A DNA stretch of 64,000 nucleotides from Rotaria socialis. Taxonomy: Eukaryota > Rotifera > Eurotatoria > Philodinida > Philodinidae. Below are positions 36,807 to 49,686 of the stretch, in pieces (the stretch's first letter is position 1; each line of letters opens with the position of its first letter). The notes under the pieces are model-generated. The model had not been told where the DNA came from and made no database searches. It saw only the letters and a program-made list of their open reading frames with translations. The stretch covers positions 62,001 through 126,000 of the forward strand of contig CAJNYU010003187.1 of NCBI GenBank assembly GCA_905331475.1, given 5' to 3'. A program made the position numbers and the translations under genes.

Positions 36807-39073
36807 ATGGTAGGTTTTTAGATTTCATAGTTTTTGTTCTATAAAAATAAAATACTATTGAAATAAATCATACAACTGATATACTGTACGCGTACGATTA
36901 AAGGTAGCCGATTTGTATCTAATCAGAATTAATCTACATTACATAGATACACTCACAGTCATAGTGCAGTATTTAAAAAACTGTCTCTCTTATACGATAA
37001 AAAAATTTACTCTTTAGTTTCTTTTATTAAGACCAACAAAGAAAAATATGAAATCATGTCACACTCTACCAATCAACAAGTGATGTACGATTTACTCAGT
37101 ACCGTTCTACTTGAAAAATTTGATCCAGTTCGCTAATCATATTCTCAATCGATTTTCTTCATAAAATAATACTGATTTCTAATTCTTAAACATATTTTCA
37201 AACACAATTTACTGCTTGATCATATTTGAACTGTTTGTTGTTTTCATCCGTATGCTTTTCTAAGAATTTCTAGTTTACAGAACGATAAGTAATTTTGATT
37301 GTCGAGATTTCGTTTATTAATTTATCCGATTCAGGTATAAGATCATACAGGAAAAATTAAATTGATCTATTCGTAGGACATTAGTTACAAAACTATTGTA
37401 AACGAACCAGAAAATCAATAGCTATTATCTCTTTCGAAATGATTTTAATCTCGATTGACTATCTTTTCGATCTGTTAAAAGATGTGAAAGTTTTTCGTTT
37501 TAACAGTATTAATATTGTTGCTAATCGCATATGGTAGTTATTGTAAATTGATATTTAAGAAAAACTTTTCTAATTTTTCTTTTGTTTAGATTCAATTTAT
37601 TTTATTGTTCAGTCGACAAGGCAAACTTCGTCTTCAGAAATGGTATACATCACAAACAGAAAAATCAAAGAAAAAAATAACACGTGAACTAGTTGCAACA
37701 GTTCTTGCACGCAAACCAAAAATGTCGAGTTTTCTCGAATGGAAAGATCTGAAAGTAGTCTACAAACGGTAAATAAAATTCCTAAGTTTTTCTTTTCTTT
37801 TCAAATAAGTAATTTATTATTGATTTTTTGTTTTCAAATAATTCTTACATAGATATGCTAGCCTTTACTTTTGTTGTGCAATTGAACAAGACGATAATGA
37901 ACTATTAACACTTGAAACAATTCATCGTTATGTTGAATTACTCGATAAATATTTTGGCAGTGTAAGTAAATCTATTTTCGTATTTTTCATTTTTAAAATT
38001 ATGGAAATAAATAGGTTTGCGAACTTGATATTATATTTAATTTTGAAAAAGCGTATTTCATCTTTGATGAATTTATATTGGGTGGTGAAATTCAAGAAAC
38101 AAGCAAAAAAAGTGTTCTGAAAGCAATTAATGACCAGGATGTTATTCAAGAGGTAAAATAGGATTTCTTTTAGGAATATTATTTTGTTTTTGAGGATTTT
38201 GAGCGGAAAGCTATTCACACACACATACACACACACAGCTACTTATAAAATATAGCAGCAAAATAAACAAGCAACAATTCAATATTTCAATGCTAATCTA
38301 AGATCACACTTTGTTATATATAATTCACAGGATGATCAACTACAAGAAATACTTTATGAATACGGATTGCTTTGAAATTGTTTTTATTTGTTATTATGAT
38401 TCTTTCTTCTTTGTTCTGAGTATAAATTGATAGTAGAGAGGGTGCTTGGTTCGCGTTTTAATTCTCCTTCTTCTTATAATGATCATTGACATGAATGATA
38501 AAATGGTGTGCCTATCTCAATGCTTTACAGTTTTTCCTCTCTGTCTGTCTATTTCTAGGAAGAAACGCCACAGGGCTTCTTTGAAGATCATGGTCTTGGA
38601 TAATGAACTCTACTATTATAACGATAATCATACACTATATGACGCATACACTTTTGCATGTGTTTTAATCCTTTTTCTGTTGTTTCTGCCGTCATAGCTA
38701 TATTACTAATAGATTATTTCCGTTCATTATTTAGTCAGATCAAGTATTTGCAAAAATTTGCTTTTGTTCTTCTTTTAATCGTTGTCTCTATCAACAGTTG
38801 CATTTTTTTCTCTTTTTTGTTAATTTCGTTTCTGTTTTTTTTGTTTCTCACACATACACTTATGAACAAAATAAAAGTACACACGATGCATGAAAATGAT
38901 ATCATTTATGTTTTTGATGTACCTCGATGTATGTGTGTGTGCGAATAAGCTTTCTTGACTTAATTTATTTCTTAGTTTATATAATTTTAATTTATTTCTT
39001 TTGTTTTATTTAAATATTTTAGGAAGAACTGGAAGAAAAACGCAGTGTTCTTGAAGATCTTGGTTTGGCTTAA
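36807..39073 (+). CDS. AP1S: AP-1 clathrin adaptor complex sigma subunit, three alternative last exons
   Basis: Sigma-1 is the small core subunit of AP-1. It sorts dileucine cargo at the trans-Golgi and endosomes. Exon 2 (37590-37768) reads [19 protein letters not shown], then [20 protein letters not shown] and [11 protein letters not shown]. Exon 3 (37853-37961) reads [20 protein letters not shown], then [13 protein letters not shown]. Exon 4 (38015-38152) reads [20 protein letters not shown] and [18 protein letters not shown]. These are nearly identical to animal AP1S. The start codon is inferred as a lone ATG exon (36807-36809) before a GTAGGT donor and a 780-base intron. A single-Met first exon is also known in AP sigma genes. 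After exon 4 (GAG then GTAAAA) three phase-0 terminal exons follow, each with its own stop. Length is about 155-157 residues, normal for the family. Confidence 0.93.
38331..38375 (+). other. AP1S: AP1S alternative last exon a
   Basis: The exon follows a TTCACAG acceptor. It is in phase 0 with exon 4 and encodes [14 protein letters not shown] and a stop. It replaces the canonical sigma-1 tail (of the type EESPRSVLEEMGLA) with a Tyr-containing, hydrophobic end. No AATAAA signal was noticed directly after it. Confidence 0.7.
38559..38603 (+). other. AP1S: AP1S alternative last exon b
   Basis: The exon follows a TTTCTAG acceptor. It is in phase 0 and encodes [14 protein letters not shown] and a stop. 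It resembles the AP1S1-type beginning (EETP) but has Phe-Phe in place of Ser-Val. An AATAAA hexamer lies downstream at 38870-38875 and could serve this exon. Confidence 0.72.
39023..39073 (+). other. AP1S: AP1S alternative last exon c (canonical-like tail)
   Basis: The exon follows an ATTTTAG acceptor. It is in phase 0 and encodes [16 protein letters not shown] and a stop, closest to vertebrate sigma-1 tails that end RSVLEEMGLA. An AATAAA hexamer is at 39243-39248. It is only about 215 bases before the OSGEPL1 start codon, so the AP1S 3' UTR is very short or overlaps the next promoter. Confidence 0.85.
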
Positions 39074-39288
39074 GGCATCAATAATTTTTTTTCTTTTTCT
39101 TTTGTTTAACCTTGATATGGATGTATTTGATTTCTTGATCTCATTCCTTTTAACTGTACGTTCCAATTGTATTTGTTTAATTGCTTGATTGTCTTAAAAC
39201 CGAGAAATGAAAATTATGAAACTTTACTGGTTGTATTTTCAAAATAAACTTTGATTATTTAATTGATTATTTGTTTTTAGTTAAATAA

Positions 39289-40955
39289 ATGATTCGAAGT
39301 TTAACAATTAAACGTTTTTATCATTCATTGAGAGTGTTGGGTATTGAAACGAGCTGTGATGATACAGCAGCGGCTGTTGTTGATAGTAACCGAACTATTA
39401 TAAGTCAAGTATGTCGAAATCAATTCAAATATCATCAACCATGGGGTGGTATCGTGCCAAATATTGCAAAAAATCATCACTATGCAAATTTAGTACCAGT
39501 TGTAGCTGAAGTTATGAAAGATATTGAATGGAATGTGAGTCAATTAATACGAAAAATCAATTTCAAAACAAAAATAAACATACATTTAAACTCATTTGAT
39601 AACTATATACGTAAACGTATATAAAACGCCATGTTTATTTAGTTTTGAAGTCGATCATAGATTGATATGTTCAATAGATTTCATTGAACTCTTATTTAGT
39701 CTAGACAATTGCTGCTATTGCTACAAGTATTAAGCCAGGTCTTGTTATATCACTTTGGCAAGGAATAAAATTTACTCGTCAACTACTTGAAAAATACACA
39801 CATCTATCATTTATTCCCATTCATCATATGGAAGCACATGCACTCACTGTTCGTTTGACACATGAGTAAAGATATAATTCTTTTTCTTTTTACAAATCCA
39901 TGAATGAATGCATGCTTTTCGTTTGTAGTGTTCCGTTTCCATACATGGTTTTATTGGCTAGTGGAGGTCATTGCATTTTAGCTATTGTAGAAGATATTGA
40001 CAAATTTTATCGACTTGGTGAAACACAAGATATTGCTCCTGGTGAAGCATTTGATAAAGTCAGTGTGATATGTTTTTCCTCATAGTTGGACGCAATCAAA
40101 AGTTGTTTTTTAATATTTAATAGAGTGCACGTGAATTGAAATTACACAAACATCCACTTGTTGAAAATATGGTGGGAGGTGCAGCTATCGGATACTTGGC
40201 ACGAGAAGGCGATGAAAAACGATATCAATTAATAACATCGAAATATTCAGCTAAAATGAGAGATTGCTCTTTCAGTTTTGGTGGTATGTTATCACGAATC
40301 CGACGAGTCATTGCAAAAGGCGGCTTATATTCAGGTATGTATTCTTATATTTCATTAGAACTTTGATAAGACTTCTAATTTTATTATGTTTTCAGAATCA
40401 TCGAATGTAGATGAACAAAAATTAAAAGATTTCTCTGCATGTATTCAGTCAAGTATTGTTCGGCATATAGAAACACGCGTACATCGAGCAATACTATTCT
40501 GCGATGCAGTTCAAAAACCACAATGGAAAAGAAGACTAGTATATGAATAGAGAACAATTTTACATGAAATTTATTTACGAAATCTATTTCAGGTTCTTTC
40601 TGGTGGTGTTGCAAGTAATTTATATCTTCGACAATGTATAAATGATCTATGTACTCACTATGGAGTTGAACTTTTTTGTCCACCGGTAGAATTCTGTACT
40701 GATAATGGTGTAATGATTGCTTGGTAAGAATTATGGTGCTTATTTTTATACATCCATATCATAGATTGTTTTCAAAGGAATGGCATTGAACGATATAGAC
40801 AAAATATGAATGTATTTGAAAGAATGTCTGATACTCTTGTTCCTGAAGGTCGAGCACCATTAGGCTCAGATATCAGCGAACAAGTACGCGCATGCAACAT
40901 CAGTGTACCATTCGAGTGGAAAAGTATTCTTGAAAAGAAAAATATCTTATTGTGA
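39289..40955 (+). CDS. OSGEPL1: Mitochondrial tRNA N6-adenosine threonylcarbamoyltransferase
   Basis: OSGEPL1 (Qri7/Kae1/TsaD family) adds the threonylcarbamoyl group to A37 of mitochondrial tRNAs that read ANN codons. The first residues [14 protein letters not shown] are basic and hydrophobic, fitting a mitochondrial targeting peptide. Family motifs follow in order: [16 protein letters not shown] (ATP site), [11 protein letters not shown] (metal-binding His pair), [52 protein letters not shown] and [17 protein letters not shown]. The end, [17 protein letters not shown], matches animal OSGEPL1. About seven short exons join in phase (for example ATTGCTTG then GTAAGA). It starts about 215 bases after the last AP1S exon on the same strand. 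Confidence 0.93.
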
Positions 40956-43900
40956 TTGAAAATCAAAATAAACAGGAGAAAACAAGTATCATGAAAAATG
41001 AGTACTAACAAATATTTTACACTCTCATTTCACTATTTTATTTCTTATTTTGTCAGAAGAGATCGATAACATTGATAAACATAGAATAATTAGCTAAATA
41101 TAGTATTCGTATTGTATCACAATACAATATTAACTATCATCCATGATGAACTATTCGAATATTTTCAATATCTGATTGAATCATTTTATATCTGTAGTCT
41201 AACTAATAAAACGTGTTCTAATATCAACCATGAAAAATACATACAGATGAAAAATAATTCACAGTTCATAACAACACTTTATCGGTTTTAAATGAATAAT
41301 TATTTAAACTAGACATATTTATTGCATTTTAGTGAATATCATACGTAACTTAACATAAATGAATGTCAGTATTGATTGTAAACTTAAAAAATATAAAAAT
41401 TCAAAGCCTCGGCGAACAAGAATTGCAGATAAATAACAGATTTGTATTTTGTGAGAGACCAAACTCTTGAATGAATAGGATGGAATTTTATATTACCAGC
41501 GAAAAACTCGATCTAAATTAACAAAAAGATAATTTAGATGGTCTTCCAATATTTTGACAAGAAAAGAAACTAACAGTTAAAAGTTTAATTCAACACAAAT
41601 GACCTATAACTTGAATATGAAATCCGCTATTGAATATATTTTAATCATGCATAAAAAAAAGTCGTCGGCTAGATCGGATGTATATTTGAGAGTTCAAACT
41701 ACTGAGCCAACTTTATCTGAAAAGTAGATTGCAAAGATTACATCAATAGTTCTTACATCAACATAAACATTTGAATCAATGCATCAAATATACTCCTTAT
41801 TCACACTTGTAACAATTTCAAATTAATTTCGTCAGATATGAATGTGATGAAGCTTGCCTTCTCTTACATAGACAACCAATGAAAAATATAATCATTTGAG
41901 TAGAAATACTCAGCGAGAAGTAAAACGCTCAACATCTAAAGTTCACAGTTCACAAAAGATACAGTACGAATCACAACAAGAGCAAATCAAATAACACCTT
42001 GTCGTCATTAAATACTACAAAGAATCCTGAGCTTAAAATTAAAGTTTAAGATGTTTTTTCACTCTTAATGATTCAATTAGAAAAAACTAATTCAATTCTT
42101 TTATTCTTATCTCAATAGAAATGATCTTCAAATGAAAAATAAAGCATTTATTTTTGTTATTAGCATATGAATAGTGAAATCAATTTAAATTGTAGCCGAG
42201 ACATTGTCGTGCACGTTTCTATATTATATTATTATCTATTGTTTGTTTAACACCTTCGTGACAACAACCATTATCAAATAATATTAAATCGATGTATAAA
42301 TACCTCAAATTAAAAGGCTCAAGTACATGAATTGTACGTGCTCTTCTCGATCGATCTATTCCTTAGAAACAAATCACCAATGAAATTATTACTCAATCGC
42401 TTTAATAACTTTCTATTTTCTTTTCTTTTACAGTAGACACGTTAGAACGTAAAATATGATATATCAAACAATGAATTGAAAGGTCATGCTACTCGGAATG
42501 AAGTACTTGAATACCAAGATATAGGAACTGGTATACACGCAACACTTTGATACGAATAAATTTTCATAACTGATTAAAAAACATAAATGCATGATACATT
42601 AATCTATAAATTTATTACCGCATGAAAAATAAAACAAAATAGTTATTATTTATTAACATAGCCTACTGTGGAAAAGGGTACCTATGAAACATTCAGAAGA
42701 ACAAGCAGAAATTTTTCATTGATGTTCTTTATCATAACTTGTCTGAACTGAAAAAACATCTGCTTATCATATTTGTACTTATTCCAACTGTCAAATAACA
42801 GATAGAGACATTTAGATACATAAATCGGTAGTCTATGATGAAAAAAATGTGTATAAAATTTATATTATTCAATGTGTGTCAAGAAAAATTTGATTCAGTT
42901 ACAAAAAAACTTGGCATTTATAGTTCAAACGATAAATATTCGTTATTGTTGTTAACCTTTTATTGATGTGAACGTGATAGATCGACAGATGATTGAGCAT
43001 ACAGTTGATATGTGTATATATATATCAACTAGGCTCTTAGCTCTTCGAGAATATAGAAAGGAAGAAGGTATTGCACTAAGGTCACTTGTGTTGTTTTGAA
43101 GTTATTAATCTTCGAATTGATTGTATTAGTGATCAATACAAAATAACATGAAAAAATATTGTTGTGTCTTAAAATCGAAACTGAGCATAGATATAATAAA
43201 ATAAATAAATAAATGTCTGCTTTTAAAAATTTTTTTTCAGAGAAAAAAATCCTTGAATATGAACGAGTTCTTTAATGGTTAACTCACTTTTGATGAACAG
43301 AATCTCTTTGCAAGCAAATTCTTACAAATCGAATTCACTATGCAAATCAATTCATTAATGCACACTGAAATACATCAGTAAAATTGTTGATTTATGTTTA
43401 TGATTGAGAAAATACTATTATGATTTAAAATGAAATGTTGTGCTTTGAATTTTAGTTGTATATATTGATTTTGGTTCTATTGTAAACTAAATTTGACATA
43501 TAGATTGATTAGACAATAATCTTATTTTCTAGATTTACTATGAAACAAGACGTCCATTCCATGATTTATAAATCTCGTTCATTTGTTAGATAAATATGCG
43601 CATCGATTATAGATGAACATGGAACAGATTCTGCTTTATTATATCACATAACCTGGTATCAAGAAAAGGTAATTTATTTTTATAAAAGCACTTGTTATAT
43701 AATTCGAAAAGTTTTCATAGCTCTTCCGATCAATTAAGAAACTAAATTGCATTCATTCTTCTTTGCTAAAAAACTACGTTGAGAATTTATCTTCATTACA
43801 ACATTTTTATCCTGCAAGTATTTTAGATAAATTGATGTAAACTATTTGTGTACTAAATGTCTTTAGCAATTTGACGTCACATTGTCAATTGAATTTCAAT

Positions 43901-44257
43901 AACTTTTTCTCTGGTGCAAAAATAAACAATTTTCTTGTCGAAACCTTCCAGGAATATCGTGTATTGTAGACTTATCAATACGGATATCGATTGGTTTCTT
44001 CTCATTCGAAATCTTTCAAATTGTCACTGAGATTTTATTTACAATTCGCATGCATATTAAAACGAGATTACTACAACATCAAACAGAAAATATCTATTAA
44101 CATCTTTAAAATAAAGCTAAAAGTTGAAAATAAAGGATAATGATCAAAAACTAAAACTTCAGATGTAATTTCATTGAACAAACCAAACGTTTCATGAGAA
44201 TTCTCTCAATGATATTCGAATCATATTAATTTTCAGTATAGATAAGAGCTAATTAAT
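40956..44257. other. Long gene-free spacer
   Basis: About 3.3 kb of AT-rich DNA between two convergent gene ends (OSGEPL1 on plus, SLC44 on minus). I see no exon supported by family similarity or a splice chain, no tRNA-like B box that convinced me, and no terminal repeats. Confidence 0.45.
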
Positions 44258-46812
44258 TCAGTTTTTCTTCATTTGAAATACTTTCTTCAATCCTTTTGGC
44301 ATTACTAATTCATGACCATTATCACTTTCGTGTAACTGTATATCTTGTATTGCACATATAAATAATGTATCAACTGCCATTGAATAAACTGAGAAGAAAC
44401 ATGTGGCAATGATGTATGTACCAACAATAATTAAAAATAATGGCACAAAATAATATCTTAATTCTGGTACATATTTTTCTGCGTGTGCGATACGATGTGT
44501 AAAAAAGAAAAAAGCCAGAATACCAATGGCACCTGTAACACATAATTTACCAAGAAATATTAAAAAGTCGCATACTTTATCAATAACAAGTAAACGAAGA
44601 GGATTGGAAATAATTAGATGGAACGCTCTTCGTGCCGATGTAAAAAATCCTGTCCCATAAATAGCTGTAATAATGTATGCATTGCGGTTAAGAAATTTTA
44701 AAAATTTCTCCAAACAAAACAAACAACAACGACAACAACAAAATACACATCGAGCAATTGATCCAGTTTTATCTTTCACTTTTTCTTCCAAATATTCAAG
44801 TAAACCACGAATAAGTTTAACGATTGCTATAAGTAAAGAACCAAATGCTATTGTGCCAAGATGAAACACAAGTGCACGTAAAAGTGATGCGAGTAAAGAT
44901 GAACATGGAACACCAGATCGTTCTCGATCCCAATAATAACGTGCATAAACACCAGCTAAGATCAATCAAGATTTTATCCGAAAAATAGAATTATCCTTTA
45001 AAAGTATACTAACCGAGAACTAATTCACTAAATCCAATAACAAAAGCTGTTAACCAAAATAACATAAAAGCAGAAAAGACTTGCGGAATCCATTGATGTT
45101 GATTAACAAAGCTAATAAATGATTTAAAATGAGTACCAGTTCCTAAAAAAACATGAAGTATATTTACTAACAATTTTCAAATTATTATCTTACCATCGAG
45201 AATACTATCTAAATCTAGTTGTGGATCATAACCATATTGCCAGAAAACACATGTGCTATTCGAACTACTAATATTATTCAATTTATTTGGATCACATATG
45301 TCACCCAATAATATATTAGTTGTATTAGCTACTGTTTCATTATAGGCTATACGGTAAATAGGTTTTCCCGATGTTGACAAATAAACAGCAACAATAGCCC
45401 AATAAACAAATACTGCTATTTGTAATAAAAATGGTATAAACGGCCAAAAAAGACTGAACATATTATAGCCCACAGCTTTAGATGCTTCTTTAAGAATAGC
45501 TAAAGCTATTCGTAAGCGTTTAAGCAATGCCAAAAGAACTAAAATTGATATAAGAAGAAGAACACCCAATATAATACCAATAATTAGCCATGTTATTGGT
45601 AGACTTCGATAATAATTAGCATCAGTAACAAATTTAAATTCAGTCACTATTTGATTATCATTCTTTTTACGAAGTTGATCGAACTCATAAAATGCTAAGC
45701 CAGTTGCAATACCTAATGCAAAAATAAATAGAATAATGCCAAGCCAAACAATTGGTTTTGCAAGCCAACGCATTAATACAATCCATAGAAACTAGAATGC
45801 TTATTATTGATTAAAACTATAAATAAAAAATGGATCATTCATACAGATACAATCGAAGCCAAAGTTAAAGCAATTAAAATATATTTCCATGATACTGTTA
45901 AATCTTCGACAAGAAATGCTCCTATTTGTTTTAAATTCAGTATGTCAATCAAATATTTCACACCCTGAAATTATTCATAGTCAAAGAAATTGTATTCCAG
46001 AAAAGGGCATTACCTGTGCAAGACTTGTACCGTTTAATGGTTGTCCATTCGAATCATATACAATCTTGTTTTCACCATTATCATCTGCGGTCTACATAAA
46101 CAAAAATATTCCTTCTTTTATTATTCTTTTCTCATCAAATGAGTAAGATAAACAAACTTCAATTATACTGTTAGTTAGACTTTGCAATTCTTCTGGAACA
46201 CATCGACCAAAAAGTGGTTTACTAGCTATAATATAGGGTGCACACTTTCCAGAATCGACTAAATTTTCATTATTCGTTTCAGTTGCATTCACATCGTATT
46301 TACATATTCTATTTGCATAATAGTTTCCAAATTTATAGTAAGATGTCTTATTTGGACATTGTTGAACACAAACTTGTGTTGTTGGACAAACAAATGGACG
46401 ACTTTTTAACATATTAGCTGGAATATTTAGTGCTTTGATACATTTTGTCCAATCAAAAAAATATAAATATGGTCGATCAAGAAATTTGCCTGAACCGCAA
46501 AGATTTCCTTGATTATCTGTTGGATGAATAAGTTGTTTTGGATCACCTAGTCATTTCAACTAAATCAGTTCGATATTTAATAGTATAGAATCAATTTAGA
46601 TACCTTCTTTAAAAGCAAATATACTTAGAATAACAAATAAGATTATGAATACGAGAAAGATGAAACAACAGGGGATATCTACAGCAATATGAAAATGTTT
46701 TCAATTATTAAAAAATATCATATTACTAACCTGTGAAAAATCGGTTTCGTTGAAGACCTTGTTGTGGTAGTTCATAACGAACACTTTTGCTTGGCGACAC
46801 AGATGTCTTCAT
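44258..46812 (-). CDS. SLC44A: Choline transporter-like protein (SLC44/CTL family)
   Basis: CTL proteins are ten-helix membrane proteins that carry choline and related amines at the plasma and mitochondrial membranes. The start is the ATG at 46812 (MKTSVSPSKSVRYELPQQGL) with a cytosolic N terminus. Next comes DIPCCFIFLVFIILFVILSI, the conserved first helix that begins D-x2-C. The large Cys-rich outer loop includes CPTTQVCVQQCPNKTSYYKF and several N-glycosylation sites. Later come the helices around MRWLAKPIVWLGIILFIFAL and SLFWPFIPFLLQIAVFVYWA. The C-terminal core has LVFHLGTIAFGSLLIAIVKL, FCLEKFLKFLNRNAYIITAI and TSARRAFHLIISNPLRLLVI, diagnostic blocks of SLC44. The last residues are KKVFQMKKN. 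Introns are short. I cannot tell which vertebrate paralogue (A1-A5) is closest; the loop looks most like A2/A4. Confidence 0.92.
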
Positions 46813-49686
46813 TTTTTAAGCTACTCTGCGTCTAAAAGTTCAAATACATTTAATATTCAACCAAGACAAACAAAAAAAAAATACTTTTTAACCTATTCAT
46901 AATCATAAACAATCATTTCTTAAGCTTCATTCTATTGCTTCAAGCTTTGAAATTAATACTCTGTTCTGAGAAGTTAAAAAAAGAAGAAAAAAATAAGGGT
47001 TTTACTCATTGAACAAAAGTGATTCAGATGCGAATATCAAAATTGGTCAGAATTTTATGAAAAAAAACATCGTAATAAAATAGTTTGACTGCCGGAAAAA
47101 TGATTACAGTGTTTGAATAATCACACGAGGAAAAAAAATGAGTGCAGACATTTTTTTATCATCCTCCCAGAATGTGGAAATGTTACGAGACCTTTACATT
47201 CAAACACTCGAAATCGACTAGTCGGATGCACAGAGAACGAGTAAAAAAAAGGTACAAAAATGTTTATGAAAAATAAAATAAAATTGTGTAATACGACGAG
47301 AAAGATTCACAAGAAGCGCCAACAGTCAGTCTATAGTGAGAATGAGAATAAGAAAAAAGGAAAATAATTTATTTTCTTATTTACTCAAGTTTATTTTATC
47401 ATTGAACTATAATATTTTCCAAACTCACTGATAGTATATGTACCAAGTTGAGATAATATTGACTCGATTTTCATATATAAATATATTGATCGATCTTTTT
47501 CTCATCTACTGATTCTGCACAATCATGATTCATAGAGAAAAGCCTAATGAATGCTGTTCAAACAGTCTTCGTATAACAATGCAGCTGAAGAAACAGACAT
47601 ACAACTATGTTATAGGATTATAACTGTTAGCGATACGCACTAGTACAAGACAAATAGTCTTGATATTGGTCACGACCATGAGAAAGAGAATCATAATCGC
47701 TTGCTTTCTGTTTTGTCATTTTTTATTCTGTAAAAAACAGCAGGAGTAAGAATAGATGAATAAGATGGCATGCGATGTGTGCGTCAATCTGTCGAATGCT
47801 TATTATTCTTCACCACGTATATTTGTGCAGTATTTATCATACATAACATAGAAAATACCTATCTCTAAGGAGACATCAAATGTGCGACGAGAACAACTTA
47901 AGATAGAAGAGAACGAAAAAGAAAAAAACAAAGTACGAATTTACTCAAGGATCTGTTTCGCAGTTGTATAATTGTAACTGAACTTTAATAAATTAATATT
48001 GGTCAATAAACATACGGATAAACGCTTTGAATTGTATAGTTAGCAATTAAGGGCAAATAGTGATCATCGTTATTTTCATTTAAAAATCAAGATGTCGCAC
48101 ACGAACAGCATCCATAAAAAGAACAGTTTATATATTGGCTTTTCATAAGTCCAATCACATGCTCCAATAATATATACTTATGATTTATATTTTGAATTAT
48201 TATTATTCGAACCTTCATCATGTCAATTTTCTTGTACGTATGTGGAGTTCTAGTAGAATGGAAATATTTTCTTCGAAATTCTTCTTTATTATTATTTTTT
48301 CGTATACATATTTACCATGATTTATTCAGAAAATCGTTGAAAACAGATTTTTATTTTTGACATTTCAAACATTATATGTTCAACCAGGAAGCCACTACTT
48401 TTGAAGTGTATCAAGTAGTTGGATTTTAGGCCAGTGACTTACAGTTATGTTATTTTAAATATAAAAGCATGATGCTAACAATGGCCAGCGAACACAAAAT
48501 TTATTATGATATCATAATGATCTATATTAAAAGAAATTATTTTAATTAATATTAACTTACGCTTCATAGCTTTATCTTAAAACAAGTCACGACGTTTCGA
48601 ATCATTTTTAATTGCTTTATTTCAAATTCATACAAAGTAAGAAATAAAAACAGCCGTTATCAAATAGACGTACACCAGAGTAGTTTTATTTTCATAGGGT
48701 AATATACTTAACTTCCTCTAACATGAAATTATTGAAAAACAATACTTGTATTTGAGTATGCTAAATATATAATAAGCAGAATTCGTTTTCTTTGTGTTAT
48801 TTTTCACTATTTTTTATTACAGTTTATGTTGATAAATTTAAATTTAAAACACGTTTCGTTGTTGCAGTTTTCTATTTATTTGTTTTCTTACTCATTTATT
48901 CGAACATATACATCATGACTAACGTTCAGCAATTAATTGCTCATAAAACACATGAATACATCATAGGGAGAGTAAACATCGAAAACACCAATCATCTTTG
49001 GTATATTTGTTTTACGAGATGCACTGAAACTTTCATGGCAATGATTAGTTCAAAATAGTCTAAGAATTGATGGCGTGGTCTGCGAAAAGTATGAAATAGG
49101 TAGCTACAATGAATACTTGATTGACTCTCAAGACTACCTACGAAAGATACCGTTTATATAACAATACCATTAGCGAAATATTCATTAAATATCTAATGCA
49201 AGAAATCTGTCATATCATCTGATCCAGAAATTGTTTTTTTTCTATACTATCTCTGAGTTAATGTTGTTGAGTTTGTTTGGTCATCGTAGAAGTAATATTT
49301 TTTGTTTAGAAAACAATCATTTTTTTATTAATCATCGTTTCGTTTTTCTGTGAATTAATTTTTTTGTTTATCTTCATGCCCACTAGATAAATATTGTTAA
49401 ATGATGATAACAGTAAAATAAGGAAGAAGATATTTATCGCTACTATAGTTGTTTTTTTGCTGAATAAGACAGATTAGAAACATGTGGCTTGTGTAGGCTT
49501 GTGAAAATCGAGTTTGTTTTTAAACGAAACAATCTACTGTTTTTATTGATTACGTTTCATTGAATCATTAGCATGATCATCAAAGAGACTTGTATAGAAC
49601 AAATAAACTATAATTTATTAATCGACGTGTTAACTTTTAACTTCCAGTTTTCATAATTTTGTTCCATAATATTTTAGTACATAACA
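46813..49686. other. Spacer between divergent transporter genes
   Basis: About 2.9 kb lies between the SLC44 start (minus) and the SLC16 start (plus), so it holds both promoters. I see no convincing exon. An 88-codon frame at 48792-49058 has no family signature. The acceptor TTTTAG at about 49676 suggests a 5' UTR intron for the SLC16 gene. Confidence 0.45.

Noticed and set aside
48792..49058. 88-codon frame between SLC44 and SLC16
   Set aside because: No similarity, no good start context, and composition typical of AT-rich intergenic DNA.
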